Shown here: positions 30,533 through 36,690 of the stretch, piece by piece
Numbering within the stretch: the first letter of the stretch is position 1
How the letters are laid out: each line of letters starts with the position of its first letter
Origin: Thermoflexales bacterium
GTDB lineage: Bacteria > Chloroflexota > Anaerolineae > B4-G1 > DUEL01
NCBI GenBank assembly: GCA_014360895.1
Contig: JACIWQ010000017.1
Span: 3,262 to 39,951 of the forward strand
Direction of reading: 5' to 3'
Length of the DNA: 36,690 nucleotides
The notes under the pieces: generated by a model
Databases searched by the model: none
Seen by the model: the letters and a program-made list of their open reading frames with translations, nothing else
Told to the model about the DNA's origin: nothing
Translations under genes and position numbers: made by a program

Positions 30533-31093
30533 TCACCGATTGTACAAACTCATCGCCTTCTCCAGTCCTTCCGTCAACCAGGTCTGGATGGCGGCGATGG
30601 CCCGTTCTATGGTCTCTGCTATCACCCCTTCCTCGTCCGGCGTGAAGTCCTGGAGGACGTAATCGGCGGGGTCCATCTGCCCCGGCGGGCGCCCGATGCC
30701 GATGCGGAGACGGGGGAAGGCCTGAGTGCCCAGGTGCTCTATGACCGAGCGCATCCCCCGGTGCCCGCCACTGCCCCCCTCCGGACGGATGCGCAGACTG
30801 CCCGGGGGGAGGTCCAGGTCATCGTAGATGACCAGAAGGCGTTCGGGTGGCACCTGATAAAAACGGGCCAGGGGAGCCACTGCGCGCCCGCTTTCGTTCA
30901 TGAAGGTCTGGGGGATGGCCAGCACGACGTCCTCTCCGCCGATGGTCCCCCGGGCCACCCGGGCGTTCTTCTGACGGCGGGAGAATTCCAGGCCGTGGGT
31001 GGCCGCCAGCCGGGAGACGCAGCGGGCCCCCACGTTGTGACGGTTGCGGGCGTAACGGACCCCCGGATTTCCCAGACCCACGATCAGATACAT
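30533..31093 (-). CDS. pth: Peptidyl-tRNA hydrolase
   Basis: 186 aa. Releases tRNA from peptidyl-tRNA dropped by ribosomes. Active-site residues line up with E. coli Pth: Asn9 (GLGNPG), His19 (NRHNVG), Asn66 (TFMNESG) and Asp92 (YDDLDLPPG), plus GGSGGHRGMRSV. Length is normal. The gene overlaps hypB or lies a few bases upstream of it, an arrangement with no obvious functional link. It starts 34 bp after the membrane-anchored protein gene, so the four minus-strand genes 29618-31892 are probably one operon. Confidence 0.95.
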   Translation of the reverse strand: MYLIVGLGNPGVRYARNRHNVGARCVSRLAATHGLEFSRRQKNARVARGTIGGEDVVLAIPQTFMNESGRAVAPLARFYQVPPERLLVIYDDLDLPPGSLRIRPEGGSGGHRGMRSVIEHLGTQAFPRLRIGIGRPPGQMDPADYVLQDFTPDEEGVIAETIERAIAAIQTWLTEGLEKAMSLYNR

Positions 31094-31127
31094 AGCTGTT
31101 GTCCCACCGTAGGGGCGGGGTGGGCCG

Positions 31128-31892
31128 CTACCGGCGAGTCCTTTGGAGTGAGAAATTCCCCCTCCGGGTCCTCAGGTAGTACCGGAGGAGAATCTTGACC
31201 AGCAGGTATAGGCCCCAGATACCGAAAAAGAGCAGGGTGATGCGGGCTCCGCGCATGAACGCGCCCAGAATCTGCGCGCCGTCCAGCGCCGACGTTCCCC
31301 CCCCGCCTGTCGGAGCCGTCGGCGTCACTTCGGGGCGCGGGGTGGGAGAAGGACGGGGGGTCGCCGTGGGCGGCATCTCCACCGGCACCGGCGTCGGCGT
31401 CTCCGGCCCGGGGGTCGGAATCTCCGCCGCCTCCTCCGTCGGGGTCGGCGTCGGCGTGACCGCTTCATTCTGGACGGTGATGTTATTCACAAAGAACGAG
31501 TCGGTCACATCCCCCTCGCGGTAGCGGATGAGGACCATGTGGTAGACCCCATTGGGGATCAGCGGCGACCCGTCCTCCGCGATGGCCGTTGTGTCCCATT
31601 GGGCCAGGACGCCGTTGATGACTTGCTGCCGGACGTCCAGGACCAGCGGCTGCCACTGGGAGGTCGCGGTTGCCGCCGGACCGGGGGCGTAGTAGATGCT
31701 GTACCGGTCAAAATTGGGGTGGGCCACAGAGCCCAGAATCTGCACTACCCCGCTGACCGTCGCTCCATTGGTGGGAAATGTGATGATGACCACGTTCTCC
31801 TGCGGAAGGGGGGCGGCGCCCAGAGGCCCTCTGACCACCAGAAGTGCCAGCAGGACGGCTCCCAACGCCAGTGCCCATTTTTTCCCGTTCAT
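31128..31892 (-). CDS. Exported membrane-anchored protein with Pro/Thr spacer
   Basis: 254 aa. Signal peptide or anchor at about 5-24 (WALALGAVLLALLVV). A beta-sandwich-like domain at about 32-142 includes FPTNGATVSGVVQILGSVAH and QWDTTAIAEDGSPLIPNGVY, reminiscent of Big-/Ig-like domains. Then a Pro/Thr/Glu spacer at about 145-195, and a C-terminal membrane helix at about 217-236 (LLFFGIWGLYLLVKILL) with a basic tail. Likely a surface protein fixed by the C-terminal helix. No family name is recognised. ATG 31892 has AAGGA five bases upstream; two other in-frame ATGs lie just before it. A heptamer array is upstream. Confidence 0.75.
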   Translation of the reverse strand: MNGKKWALALGAVLLALLVVRGPLGAAPLPQENVVIITFPTNGATVSGVVQILGSVAHPNFDRYSIYYAPGPAATATSQWQPLVLDVRQQVINGVLAQWDTTAIAEDGSPLIPNGVYHMVLIRYREGDVTDSFFVNNITVQNEAVTPTPTPTEEAAEIPTPGPETPTPVPVEMPPTATPRPSPTPRPEVTPTAPTGGGGTSALDGAQILGAFMRGARITLLFFGIWGLYLLVKILLRYYLRTRRGNFSLQRTRR

Positions 31893-31909
31893 CGGCATCC
31901 TTTGCATCC

Positions 31910-31951
31910 TGCTTCCTGCTTCCTACTTCCTGCTTCCTACTTCCTGCTTCC
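31910..31951. repeat. Heptamer tandem repeat, six units
   Basis: Six 7-bp units alternating TGCTTCC and TACTTCC, in the divergent region between the anchored surface protein (minus) and the GT-C glycosyltransferase (plus). It probably lies in the leader or promoter of one or both. I found no convincing -10/-35 pair here. Confidence 0.88.
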
Positions 31952-31985
31952 TAATCAGACGTAAGTGTAACACAGAAGAGGGAGA

Positions 31986-33635
31986 ATGGCAAGGAGCACG
32001 GGCCCACATCTCTGGCTGGTCGCGATTCTTCTGGTCGCAGCAGCCCTGCGGCTGAGCGGGGTGGCCTGGGACGGGGGCATCGGCGCCCACCCCGACGAGC
32101 GGTATCTGATGGGTGTGGCCGAAGGGATGGCGCGCCCATTGCACCTGAATCCCTTTTGGGTGGACCCTGCCTACCCCTACGGGCATTTGCCCCTCTACCT
32201 GCTCCTCCTGTTGGGTGGAACCGACCAGCTGATGGCGGCCCGCCTGCTGACCGGACTTCTGGATGTGGGGACGGTGGCGTTGACGGCGGCGCTGGCCCGT
32301 ACCCTGATGGCCGCTGGCGGTCGGGACCGCCGCAGAGGGGCGTTGATGGCGGCCCTTTTCCTGGCCGTCACGCCCCTGCACGTCCAGCAGGCCCATTTCG
32401 CCACGGCCGATGTCCCGCTGGCCTTTTTCTCCACAGGTGCGCTGTTCTTCGCGGCCCGCGCGGTCGCTCGTAGTCCGGCACAAAGCCCGGCGGAGTGCTA
32501 CCTTGCGGGCATCTGGGCCGGATTGGCTCTGGGCTGCAAGGCCGGGGCGGCGCTGCTGTCGGTCCCCGTCGCCCTGGCGGGAGCGCTGGGCGCGGAGAAT
32601 CGCCGGGAGCGAATCCGGCGAGCCGTCGGTGCACTCGGGGCCGCCCTGGCGACGTTCGCCGTCACCAACCCCTTCGCCGTGCTGGAGTTCCCCCGCTTCC
32701 TGACCAATGTCGCCACGCAGGCGGCGCTGGCGCGCGGAGTGATCCTGGCCCCCTATACCCTTCAGTACCGGTGGACACTTCCCTACCTGTACCCCATCGC
32801 TCAGCAACTGGTCTGGGGGATGGGGCCGGTGCTGGAGCTTCTGGGCTTCGGGGGACTGGCCTGGACGGTGGCCCGCGCGGCCCGGGGACAGCTGAGCCCG
32901 GCGGAATGGGTAGTGCTGGCCTGGGCGTTGCCGTTCTTCGCGTTGACCGGCGGGCTGTACGTCAAATTCCCCCGTTACCTGCTCCCGTTGATCCCCGTCC
33001 TGGCCGTGTACGCGACGCAGGGGATCGCGGCGATTGCCCGGGGACCGGCGACCCGTGTGCTCTCCGTCCTGGCCGCCCTGCCCGCCGCGTTCCTCTCCCT
33101 GGCGCTGGTGGTTTCCTACAACCGACCGCACCCCTGGGTGGCGGCCTCCGAATGGATCCGGGCGCACCTCCCCCCGGGCTCCGTCATCGCAGTGGAGGAA
33201 TGGGACCACCCCCTGCCGCTGGACGCGGAGGGCTACACCCTGCGGGTGCTGCCGGTTTTTGGACCGGAGGGGGAGGAAAAGGAGCGGGTGATAGCATCGG
33301 TCCTGGCGGAAGCGGACGCGGTGGTGATTGCCAGCCGGCGCGGGTATGGGGCACTGGCCCGTTGGCCCGACCGCTTCCCCACAACGCTGACCTACTACCG
33401 CGCGCTCTTCGCCGGAGAGCGCGGGTTCACGACTGCTGGCTGCTGGGGGCGCTGGCCCTCCCTGCTGGGCCTCTCTCTGGCCGACGACCCGTTTCGGGCC
33501 GCCGGCCTGCCCTTCCCCCACCCGGCCTGTCGTCCGGCCGGGACATGGCTCCGCCTGCCGCGCCTGGACGAGAGTTTCGTCGTCTACGACCACCCCGAGG
33601 TGGTGGTCTTCATCGCTGTTCACCCAACCGATTGA
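31986..33635 (+). CDS. GT-C fold glycosyltransferase (GT39/ArnT-like)
   Basis: 549 aa polytopic membrane protein with 10 or more helices. The first extracellular loop carries GAHPDERYL (HPDE at 35-38), the acidic motif of GT39-like polyprenyl-phosphate sugar transferases. THE LHVQQAHFATADVPLAFF region is another conserved stretch of this group. The C-terminal part (after about 375) is a soluble, probably extracellular domain. It likely adds a sugar from a lipid-linked donor to a protein, lipid or glycan. GAGGGAGA lies before the ATG. Its end overlaps the consensus promoter of the next gene. Confidence 0.8.
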   Translation: MARSTGPHLWLVAILLVAAALRLSGVAWDGGIGAHPDERYLMGVAEGMARPLHLNPFWVDPAYPYGHLPLYLLLLLGGTDQLMAARLLTGLLDVGTVALTAALARTLMAAGGRDRRRGALMAALFLAVTPLHVQQAHFATADVPLAFFSTGALFFAARAVARSPAQSPAECYLAGIWAGLALGCKAGAALLSVPVALAGALGAENRRERIRRAVGALGAALATFAVTNPFAVLEFPRFLTNVATQAALARGVILAPYTLQYRWTLPYLYPIAQQLVWGMGPVLELLGFGGLAWTVARAARGQLSPAEWVVLAWALPFFALTGGLYVKFPRYLLPLIPVLAVYATQGIAAIARGPATRVLSVLAALPAAFLSLALVVSYNRPHPWVAASEWIRAHLPPGSVIAVEEWDHPLPLDAEGYTLRVLPVFGPEGEEKERVIASVLAEADAVVIASRRGYGALARWPDRFPTTLTYYRALFAGERGFTTAGCWGRWPSLLGLSLADDPFRAAGLPFPHPACRPAGTWLRLPRLDESFVVYDHPEVVVFIAVHPTD

Positions 33636-33659
33636 CACGCCCGGATAACCGGGTATAAT
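33632..33659 (+). promoter_or_regulatory. Consensus promoter with palindromic spacer for the PH-domain gene
   Basis: Perfect TTGACA (33632-33637) and perfect TATAAT (33654-33659), 16 bp apart. The spacer contains CCCGG-ATAA-CCGGG (33640-33653), a perfect inverted repeat that could be an operator. The -35 box overlaps the TGA stop of the glycosyltransferase gene. Confidence 0.85.
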
Positions 33660-33720
33660 TCGGCACAGATGCCGGGCCTTCCCCCATGGCCCGACAACCC
33701 GTACATTCTCGGAAGAACAG

Positions 33721-34620
33721 ATGACCGAATGGTATCCTAACTCCCAGACCGGCCTGCGGGTCGGACTGGCACTGATCGCTGCCGTCCTTCTGGCCGACAT
33801 CGGGCTGGTCCTCTGGACGGCCACCCGTTCGGTAGACGGGTTGACCTTTCTGGCCGGCCTCTTCGTCCTGGGCAGTCTGGTCGTCATTGGACTGATGGGC
33901 TACTGGATCAGCGGCCTGGTCCAATCCGCCTACGTTCTGGACCGCAACGCGCTGGTCATCATCTGGGGGGAGAGCGAACACGTGATCCCGCTGCCGCAGG
34001 TGCAGCGGGTGATGCTGGGAGAGGAGGTAACGGGCCATCTGCGCTTCCGGGGCATCCGCTGGCCCGGACACTGGGTGGGGTATGGCGAGATAGAGGGCGT
34101 GGGGCCGGTCCTGTTCCACGCTACGGCGCCGCTGGAGGAACAGGTGATTCTGGTGACGCCGGGGCTGGCCTATGGCATCTCCCCGGAAGACCGGGACGGC
34201 TTTCTGCGCACCCTGCACACCCGGATGCAAATGGGCCCGACCCAATGGGTGGAACAAGCCTCCCACGGGCCAGCCTTTGCCCGCTGGGAATTCTGGCGGG
34301 ACCGACCGGCGCTGGTGATTCTGGTGGCCGGACTGGTGACACTGCTGGGACTGACAGGTCTGCTCTGCTTCCGTTTCCCCTCCCTACCGCCCTTGCTCCC
34401 GCTCCATTTTGACGCGCTGGGTTCGCCGGACCGCCTGGGGGTGCGGGGGCAGATTTTTTTCATCCCGTTGATCGGGTTGATTGTGCTGACGGTGAACGGC
34501 ATCCTGGGCGGTCTGCTCTACCGGCATGAGCGCCTGGCCGCGTATCTGCTCTGGGGCGGCGCGCTGGCCGTGCAAATCCTCTTCTGGGCGGCCGTCCTGG
34601 GCATCCTGGCGGCCGCGTAA
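33721..34620 (+). CDS. Membrane protein with bacterial PH-like and DUF1648-like regions
   Basis: 299 aa. Two N-terminal membrane helices (about 13-33 and 41-63). A bacterial PH-like domain follows at about 70-165 (AYVLDRNALVIIWGESEHVIPLPQVQRV onward in shortened form). The C-terminal half has three further helices. The segment LPLHFDALGSPDRLG before them resembles DUF1648 proteins. Such proteins are found in gram-positive-like and Chloroflexota genomes; function is unknown. It is driven by its own strong promoter (33632-33659), with a short hairpin-containing leader. A bidirectional terminator follows at 34641-34680. Confidence 0.75.
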   Translation: MTEWYPNSQTGLRVGLALIAAVLLADIGLVLWTATRSVDGLTFLAGLFVLGSLVVIGLMGYWISGLVQSAYVLDRNALVIIWGESEHVIPLPQVQRVMLGEEVTGHLRFRGIRWPGHWVGYGEIEGVGPVLFHATAPLEEQVILVTPGLAYGISPEDRDGFLRTLHTRMQMGPTQWVEQASHGPAFARWEFWRDRPALVILVAGLVTLLGLTGLLCFRFPSLPPLLPLHFDALGSPDRLGVRGQIFFIPLIGLIVLTVNGILGGLLYRHERLAAYLLWGGALAVQILFWAAVLGILAAA

Positions 34621-34640
34621 ATAGTGCGAAAGTTTCGTAA

Positions 34641-34680
34641 AAACAAACACCCGGCACCTTTCGGCGCCGGGTGTTTGTTT
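34641..34680. terminator. Bidirectional intrinsic terminator
   Basis: 15-bp perfect stem (34641-34655 with 34666-34680) around a 10-nt loop. T-rich sequence follows on the minus strand (GTTTGTTTTTAC) and more weakly on the plus strand. It separates the convergent PH-domain and aldehyde oxidoreductase genes. Confidence 0.92.
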
Positions 34681-34689
34681 GTGCGGGGC

Positions 34690-36429
34690 TTACCACCACA
34701 CCGCGTCCAGTTCCTCGTCCGGGACATCCCAGACGACGTTGTGCGGCGGCAGCGGCTCGTACTTCATGAACTCGGGCACCCGGTCGTGGGCCTTGGTGAA
34801 GCCGGCCGCGCGGTTGAAGGCCAGTTCCTTCTCCATAATCTCGCGGCCGATCCGGGCCACATCGTCCGGGGTCCAGTCCGCGCCGAGGACGCCCGCGCAC
34901 TCCTCCACCATGCCCTCAAAGCCGCTGGGGATGTCCAAGATGGCGAAGGCGATGAAGAGGCAGTGGCCGGAGGAGTCAATGAAGGCGGTCGTGATCTGGA
35001 AGTTGCGGGAGAGGTCCGCCTTCTTGATGTCGCGCGGGTCGGCCTTACCGCCGACGCTGAGGATTTCCGGCGCGATGGTGTAGCCCGCGGTGTGGTCGGC
35101 GCCCATCGTGGAGGTGGCGTAGGTGATGCCGATGCCCTTGACGGCGCGCGGCTCGTAGGCGGGCATGTTCTGGCCCTTGCAGCCGGGGACCCGGTGCCAG
35201 CCGAAGGCCTTGCCGGTGAAGGCGGCGCCGTTGCCCAGGATGCGGCCCAGCGGCGTCCCCTTGCGGATCTCCTCGTCCAGCAGCCGGATGGCCCCCTGCC
35301 AGTCGCCGAAGGGCAGGAGCCCCGCGTCCATCGCCACCGCCAGCGTGCCACCGGTCTCAATGGTGTCAATGCCGATGTCGTTGCAGAGCCAGATGAGTTT
35401 GCCGATGGCCTCCAGGTTGTCAATGCCGCAGTTGGCCCCCAGCGCCCAGGTGGACTCGTACTCAATGCAGGAGACGATCTCGTTCCCCTGCTCGTCGTAG
35501 TAAGTGTTGGAGCACTGGATGACGCAGCCGGGGTGGCAGGCGTGGTTGTAGAGTTCCTTGCCCAGCCGCTTCTTGTTGTTCTCAAAGATGGCCTCGCCGG
35601 AGGTCGCTGCGGCGCCCTCAAAGCGGCCCTCCCGGAAGTTGCGGGTGGGGTAGCCACCGGCTTCGTTGAGGATGTTGACCAGGATGGCGGTGCCGTAGGT
35701 GTTCAGGCCGCCCTTGGGCTTGGTGATGTCGTGCTGGCGGAGCGCCTCCAGCATCTTCTTGCGGCCCTGCTCGTAGAGGTCGGGGTTGGCGATGTGCACG
35801 CCCGGGCCGCCCTCGGGGTCCACGACGATGAACTTGAGCCCCTTGGAGCCCATCACCGCGCCGAGGCCGCCGCGCCCGGAGTAGCGGCTGGGCCGCCCGT
35901 GGGCATCGTTGAAGCAGACGCCGGCCATGGCCATCTTCATCTCCCCGGCGACGCCGATGGAGCAGATGTCCACCTTCTTGCCGAAGCGCTCAAAGAGGAG
36001 CGGGTAGACCTCGTAGAGGCTTCGGCCGGCATACTCGTCGGCGGGGAAGAAGGTGGCGCCGTCCTTGGTGATGTGCAGCCCCCACCAGCCGCCGTCCTTG
36101 GGGTAGCCCTCCACGATGATGGCCTTGATCCCCAGTTTGCCCACCGACTGGGGCCAGCCGCTACCGGCGTTGGACTCCTTGATGCCGCCGGTGAGGGGGG
36201 ACTTGCCGCCCACCGAGACGCGGCCGGAGGTCGGCGCGTTGGTGCCGGCGAGGATGCCCGGGGCGAAGACCAGTTTGTTGTTGGGCCCCAGGGGGTGGCA
36301 GGTGGGGTCCACCTCGTCGTAGACGATGGTGGACGTGAGGCCCCGCCCGCCCAGGAAGCGGTACTTCTCGGGGACCTCCTCGTACTTGACCGTCCGGTCG
36401 GTCATGTTGACCCGAAGGATCTTGGACAT
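34690..36429 (-). CDS. aor: Tungsten-type aldehyde:ferredoxin oxidoreductase
   Basis: 579 aa. Oxidises aldehydes to acids with reduction of ferredoxin, using a tungsto-bispterin cofactor and one [4Fe-4S] cluster. N-terminal cofactor domain: FLGGRGLTSTIVYDEVDP at about 26-42, RVSVGGKSPLTGGIKESNAG, and GRGGLGAVMGSKGLK. Cluster ligands are probably Cys298, Cys302, Cys306 (CHPGCVIQC) and Cys490 (SSGHCLF). The first spacing is C-x3-C rather than the C-x2-C of the archaeal enzyme. ALGANCGIDNLEAIGKLIWLCND and GADHTAGY are typical. Start has AGGAGGTG five bases upstream. No MoaD or small iron-sulfur subunit is seen in the window. Upstream leader holds a GC-rich hairpin. Confidence 0.94.
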   Translation of the reverse strand: MSKILRVNMTDRTVKYEEVPEKYRFLGGRGLTSTIVYDEVDPTCHPLGPNNKLVFAPGILAGTNAPTSGRVSVGGKSPLTGGIKESNAGSGWPQSVGKLGIKAIIVEGYPKDGGWWGLHITKDGATFFPADEYAGRSLYEVYPLLFERFGKKVDICSIGVAGEMKMAMAGVCFNDAHGRPSRYSGRGGLGAVMGSKGLKFIVVDPEGGPGVHIANPDLYEQGRKKMLEALRQHDITKPKGGLNTYGTAILVNILNEAGGYPTRNFREGRFEGAAATSGEAIFENNKKRLGKELYNHACHPGCVIQCSNTYYDEQGNEIVSCIEYESTWALGANCGIDNLEAIGKLIWLCNDIGIDTIETGGTLAVAMDAGLLPFGDWQGAIRLLDEEIRKGTPLGRILGNGAAFTGKAFGWHRVPGCKGQNMPAYEPRAVKGIGITYATSTMGADHTAGYTIAPEILSVGGKADPRDIKKADLSRNFQITTAFIDSSGHCLFIAFAILDIPSGFEGMVEECAGVLGADWTPDDVARIGREIMEKELAFNRAAGFTKAHDRVPEFMKYEPLPPHNVVWDVPDEELDAVWW

Positions 36430-36484
36430 CTCACACCTCCTCTATGGTATGGGTACGGTGGATTTGAAATAACGACCTGTGCTT

Positions 36485-36512
36485 CACCTGCGCCGCGGAG
36501 CGGCGTCAGGTG
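36485..36512. repeat. Hairpin in the leader of the aldehyde oxidoreductase gene
   Basis: CACCTG (36485-36490) pairs with CAGGTG, and GCCGC (36492-36496) with GCGGC, around a GGA loop. On the minus strand it lies about 55 nt before the aor ATG and could be an attenuator or the terminator of an upstream gene. I do not recognise a molybdenum or tungsten riboswitch. Confidence 0.5.
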
Positions 36513-36594
36513 GAAACGCCGGTCAGGCCGCTTCCCCGCCGGAACGTTCGGGCTTGACCTCCTCTTTCGGGTTGAACCGGTGGCGGGCATCCTC

Positions 36595-36678
36595 CTATCC
36601 ACGCGTCGCTTTTTCTAAAAGTTCCCGAATTCTGGCCTCTACATCGCAGTAGCCTTTTGTGAGGGGACCCCCTCTCAT
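36595..36678 (-). CDS. Possible 27-codon ORF upstream of aor
   Basis: ATG at 36678 with AAGGGGGG just before it, ending at TAG 36595-36597. The product contains YCDVEARIRELLEKATRG, which looks amphipathic. Translation in the same frame after the TAG gives a second hydrophilic stretch to a TGA at 36528-36530 with Glu/Lys/Arg-rich residues. This could be the decayed end of a gene or chance. Kept at low confidence because length and homology give no support. Confidence 0.2.
   Translation of the reverse strand: MRGGPLTKGYCDVEARIRELLEKATRG
36661..36674. repeat. Short perfect inverted repeat at the window end
   Basis: GAGGGG-AC-CCCCTC at 36661-36674. It lies inside the possible short ORF. Too short to assign a role. 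Confidence 0.4.
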
Positions 36679-36690
36679 CCCCCCTTACCC

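Noticed and set aside
31923-33887. A 654-codon minus-strand frame opposite the GT-C glycosyltransferase
   Set aside because: Rich in Gln/Gly/Arg with no domain. It crosses a perfect plus-strand promoter and the real gene carries HPDE and membrane helices.
36430-36594. Tungstate or molybdenum cofactor riboswitch before aor
   Set aside because: A GC-rich hairpin is present but no conserved core of a known class could be recognised.
1-36690. tRNA or rRNA genes
   Set aside because: I saw no cloverleaf with a GTTC-type T-loop and acceptor pairing, and no rRNA-like sequence in the gaps. A covariance-model scan would settle this.

Overview
GC-rich, densely packed bacterial DNA, mostly minus-strand genes. 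The surface and envelope proteins carry long Pro/Thr spacers, there are bacterial NBR1-type Ig domains, and intergenic gaps are full of foldable repeats and heptamer tandem repeats. Together with an aldehyde:ferredoxin oxidoreductase, HypB/HypC and AmrS this points to an anaerobic or microaerophilic member of the Chloroflexota (Anaerolineae-like). That placement is inference; no rRNA or tRNA gene is present to confirm it.

Layout. 1-4168: start of a DUF6391-like gene, a sortase, recF and an M28-type metallopeptidase. 4285-6345: a visibly more AT-rich pair, a two-lobed DNA methyltransferase with a zinc finger/HTH N-terminus and a small unknown protein, which looks like an acquired modification or defence cassette. 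6363-12138: NBR1-Ig surface protein, SsnA-type amidohydrolase, Lon-like protease and a small membrane protein. 12188-15607: FHA-winged-helix regulator, CopA copper ATPase and a YHS metal-binding protein. 15754-17538: RNase H-like, GtrA-like and MTA phosphorylase. 17693-19877: LysM/M23 peptidase and a zinc phospholipase C-like protein. 20164-21717 (plus strand): FIST sensor protein and a small unknown. 21797-23958: UPF0173 hydrolase, alpha/beta hydrolase and a peroxiredoxin-like protein with an in-frame UGA. 24225-28442: ribosomal protein L9, zinc-ribbon/cold-shock protein, MFS transporter, XdhC-family protein and a DUF362 ferredoxin. 28574-29590 (plus): AmrS radical SAM enzyme. 29618-31892: membrane-anchored protein, Pth, HypB and HypC. 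31986-34620 (plus): GT-C glycosyltransferase and a bacterial PH-domain membrane protein. 34690-36429: tungsten-type aldehyde oxidoreductase.

The strongest observation is a probable selenoprotein at 21797-22261: UGA at codon 44 falls exactly where family members have the first Cys of a CxxC redox motif, and a perfect short stem-loop lies 20-35 nt downstream. Second is the 4285-6345 cassette, whose methyltransferase shows traces of an internal duplication. Third, the intergenic repeats include two diverged, oppositely oriented copies of one roughly 100-bp inverted-repeat element, one of which fills the gap directly before copA. Several near-consensus sigma-70 promoters could be read (sortase, lon-like, yhs, mtnP, M23, DUF362, PH-domain gene), so the organism appears to use standard -35/-10 signals. 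Annotations rest on reading motifs by eye; no database search was possible.
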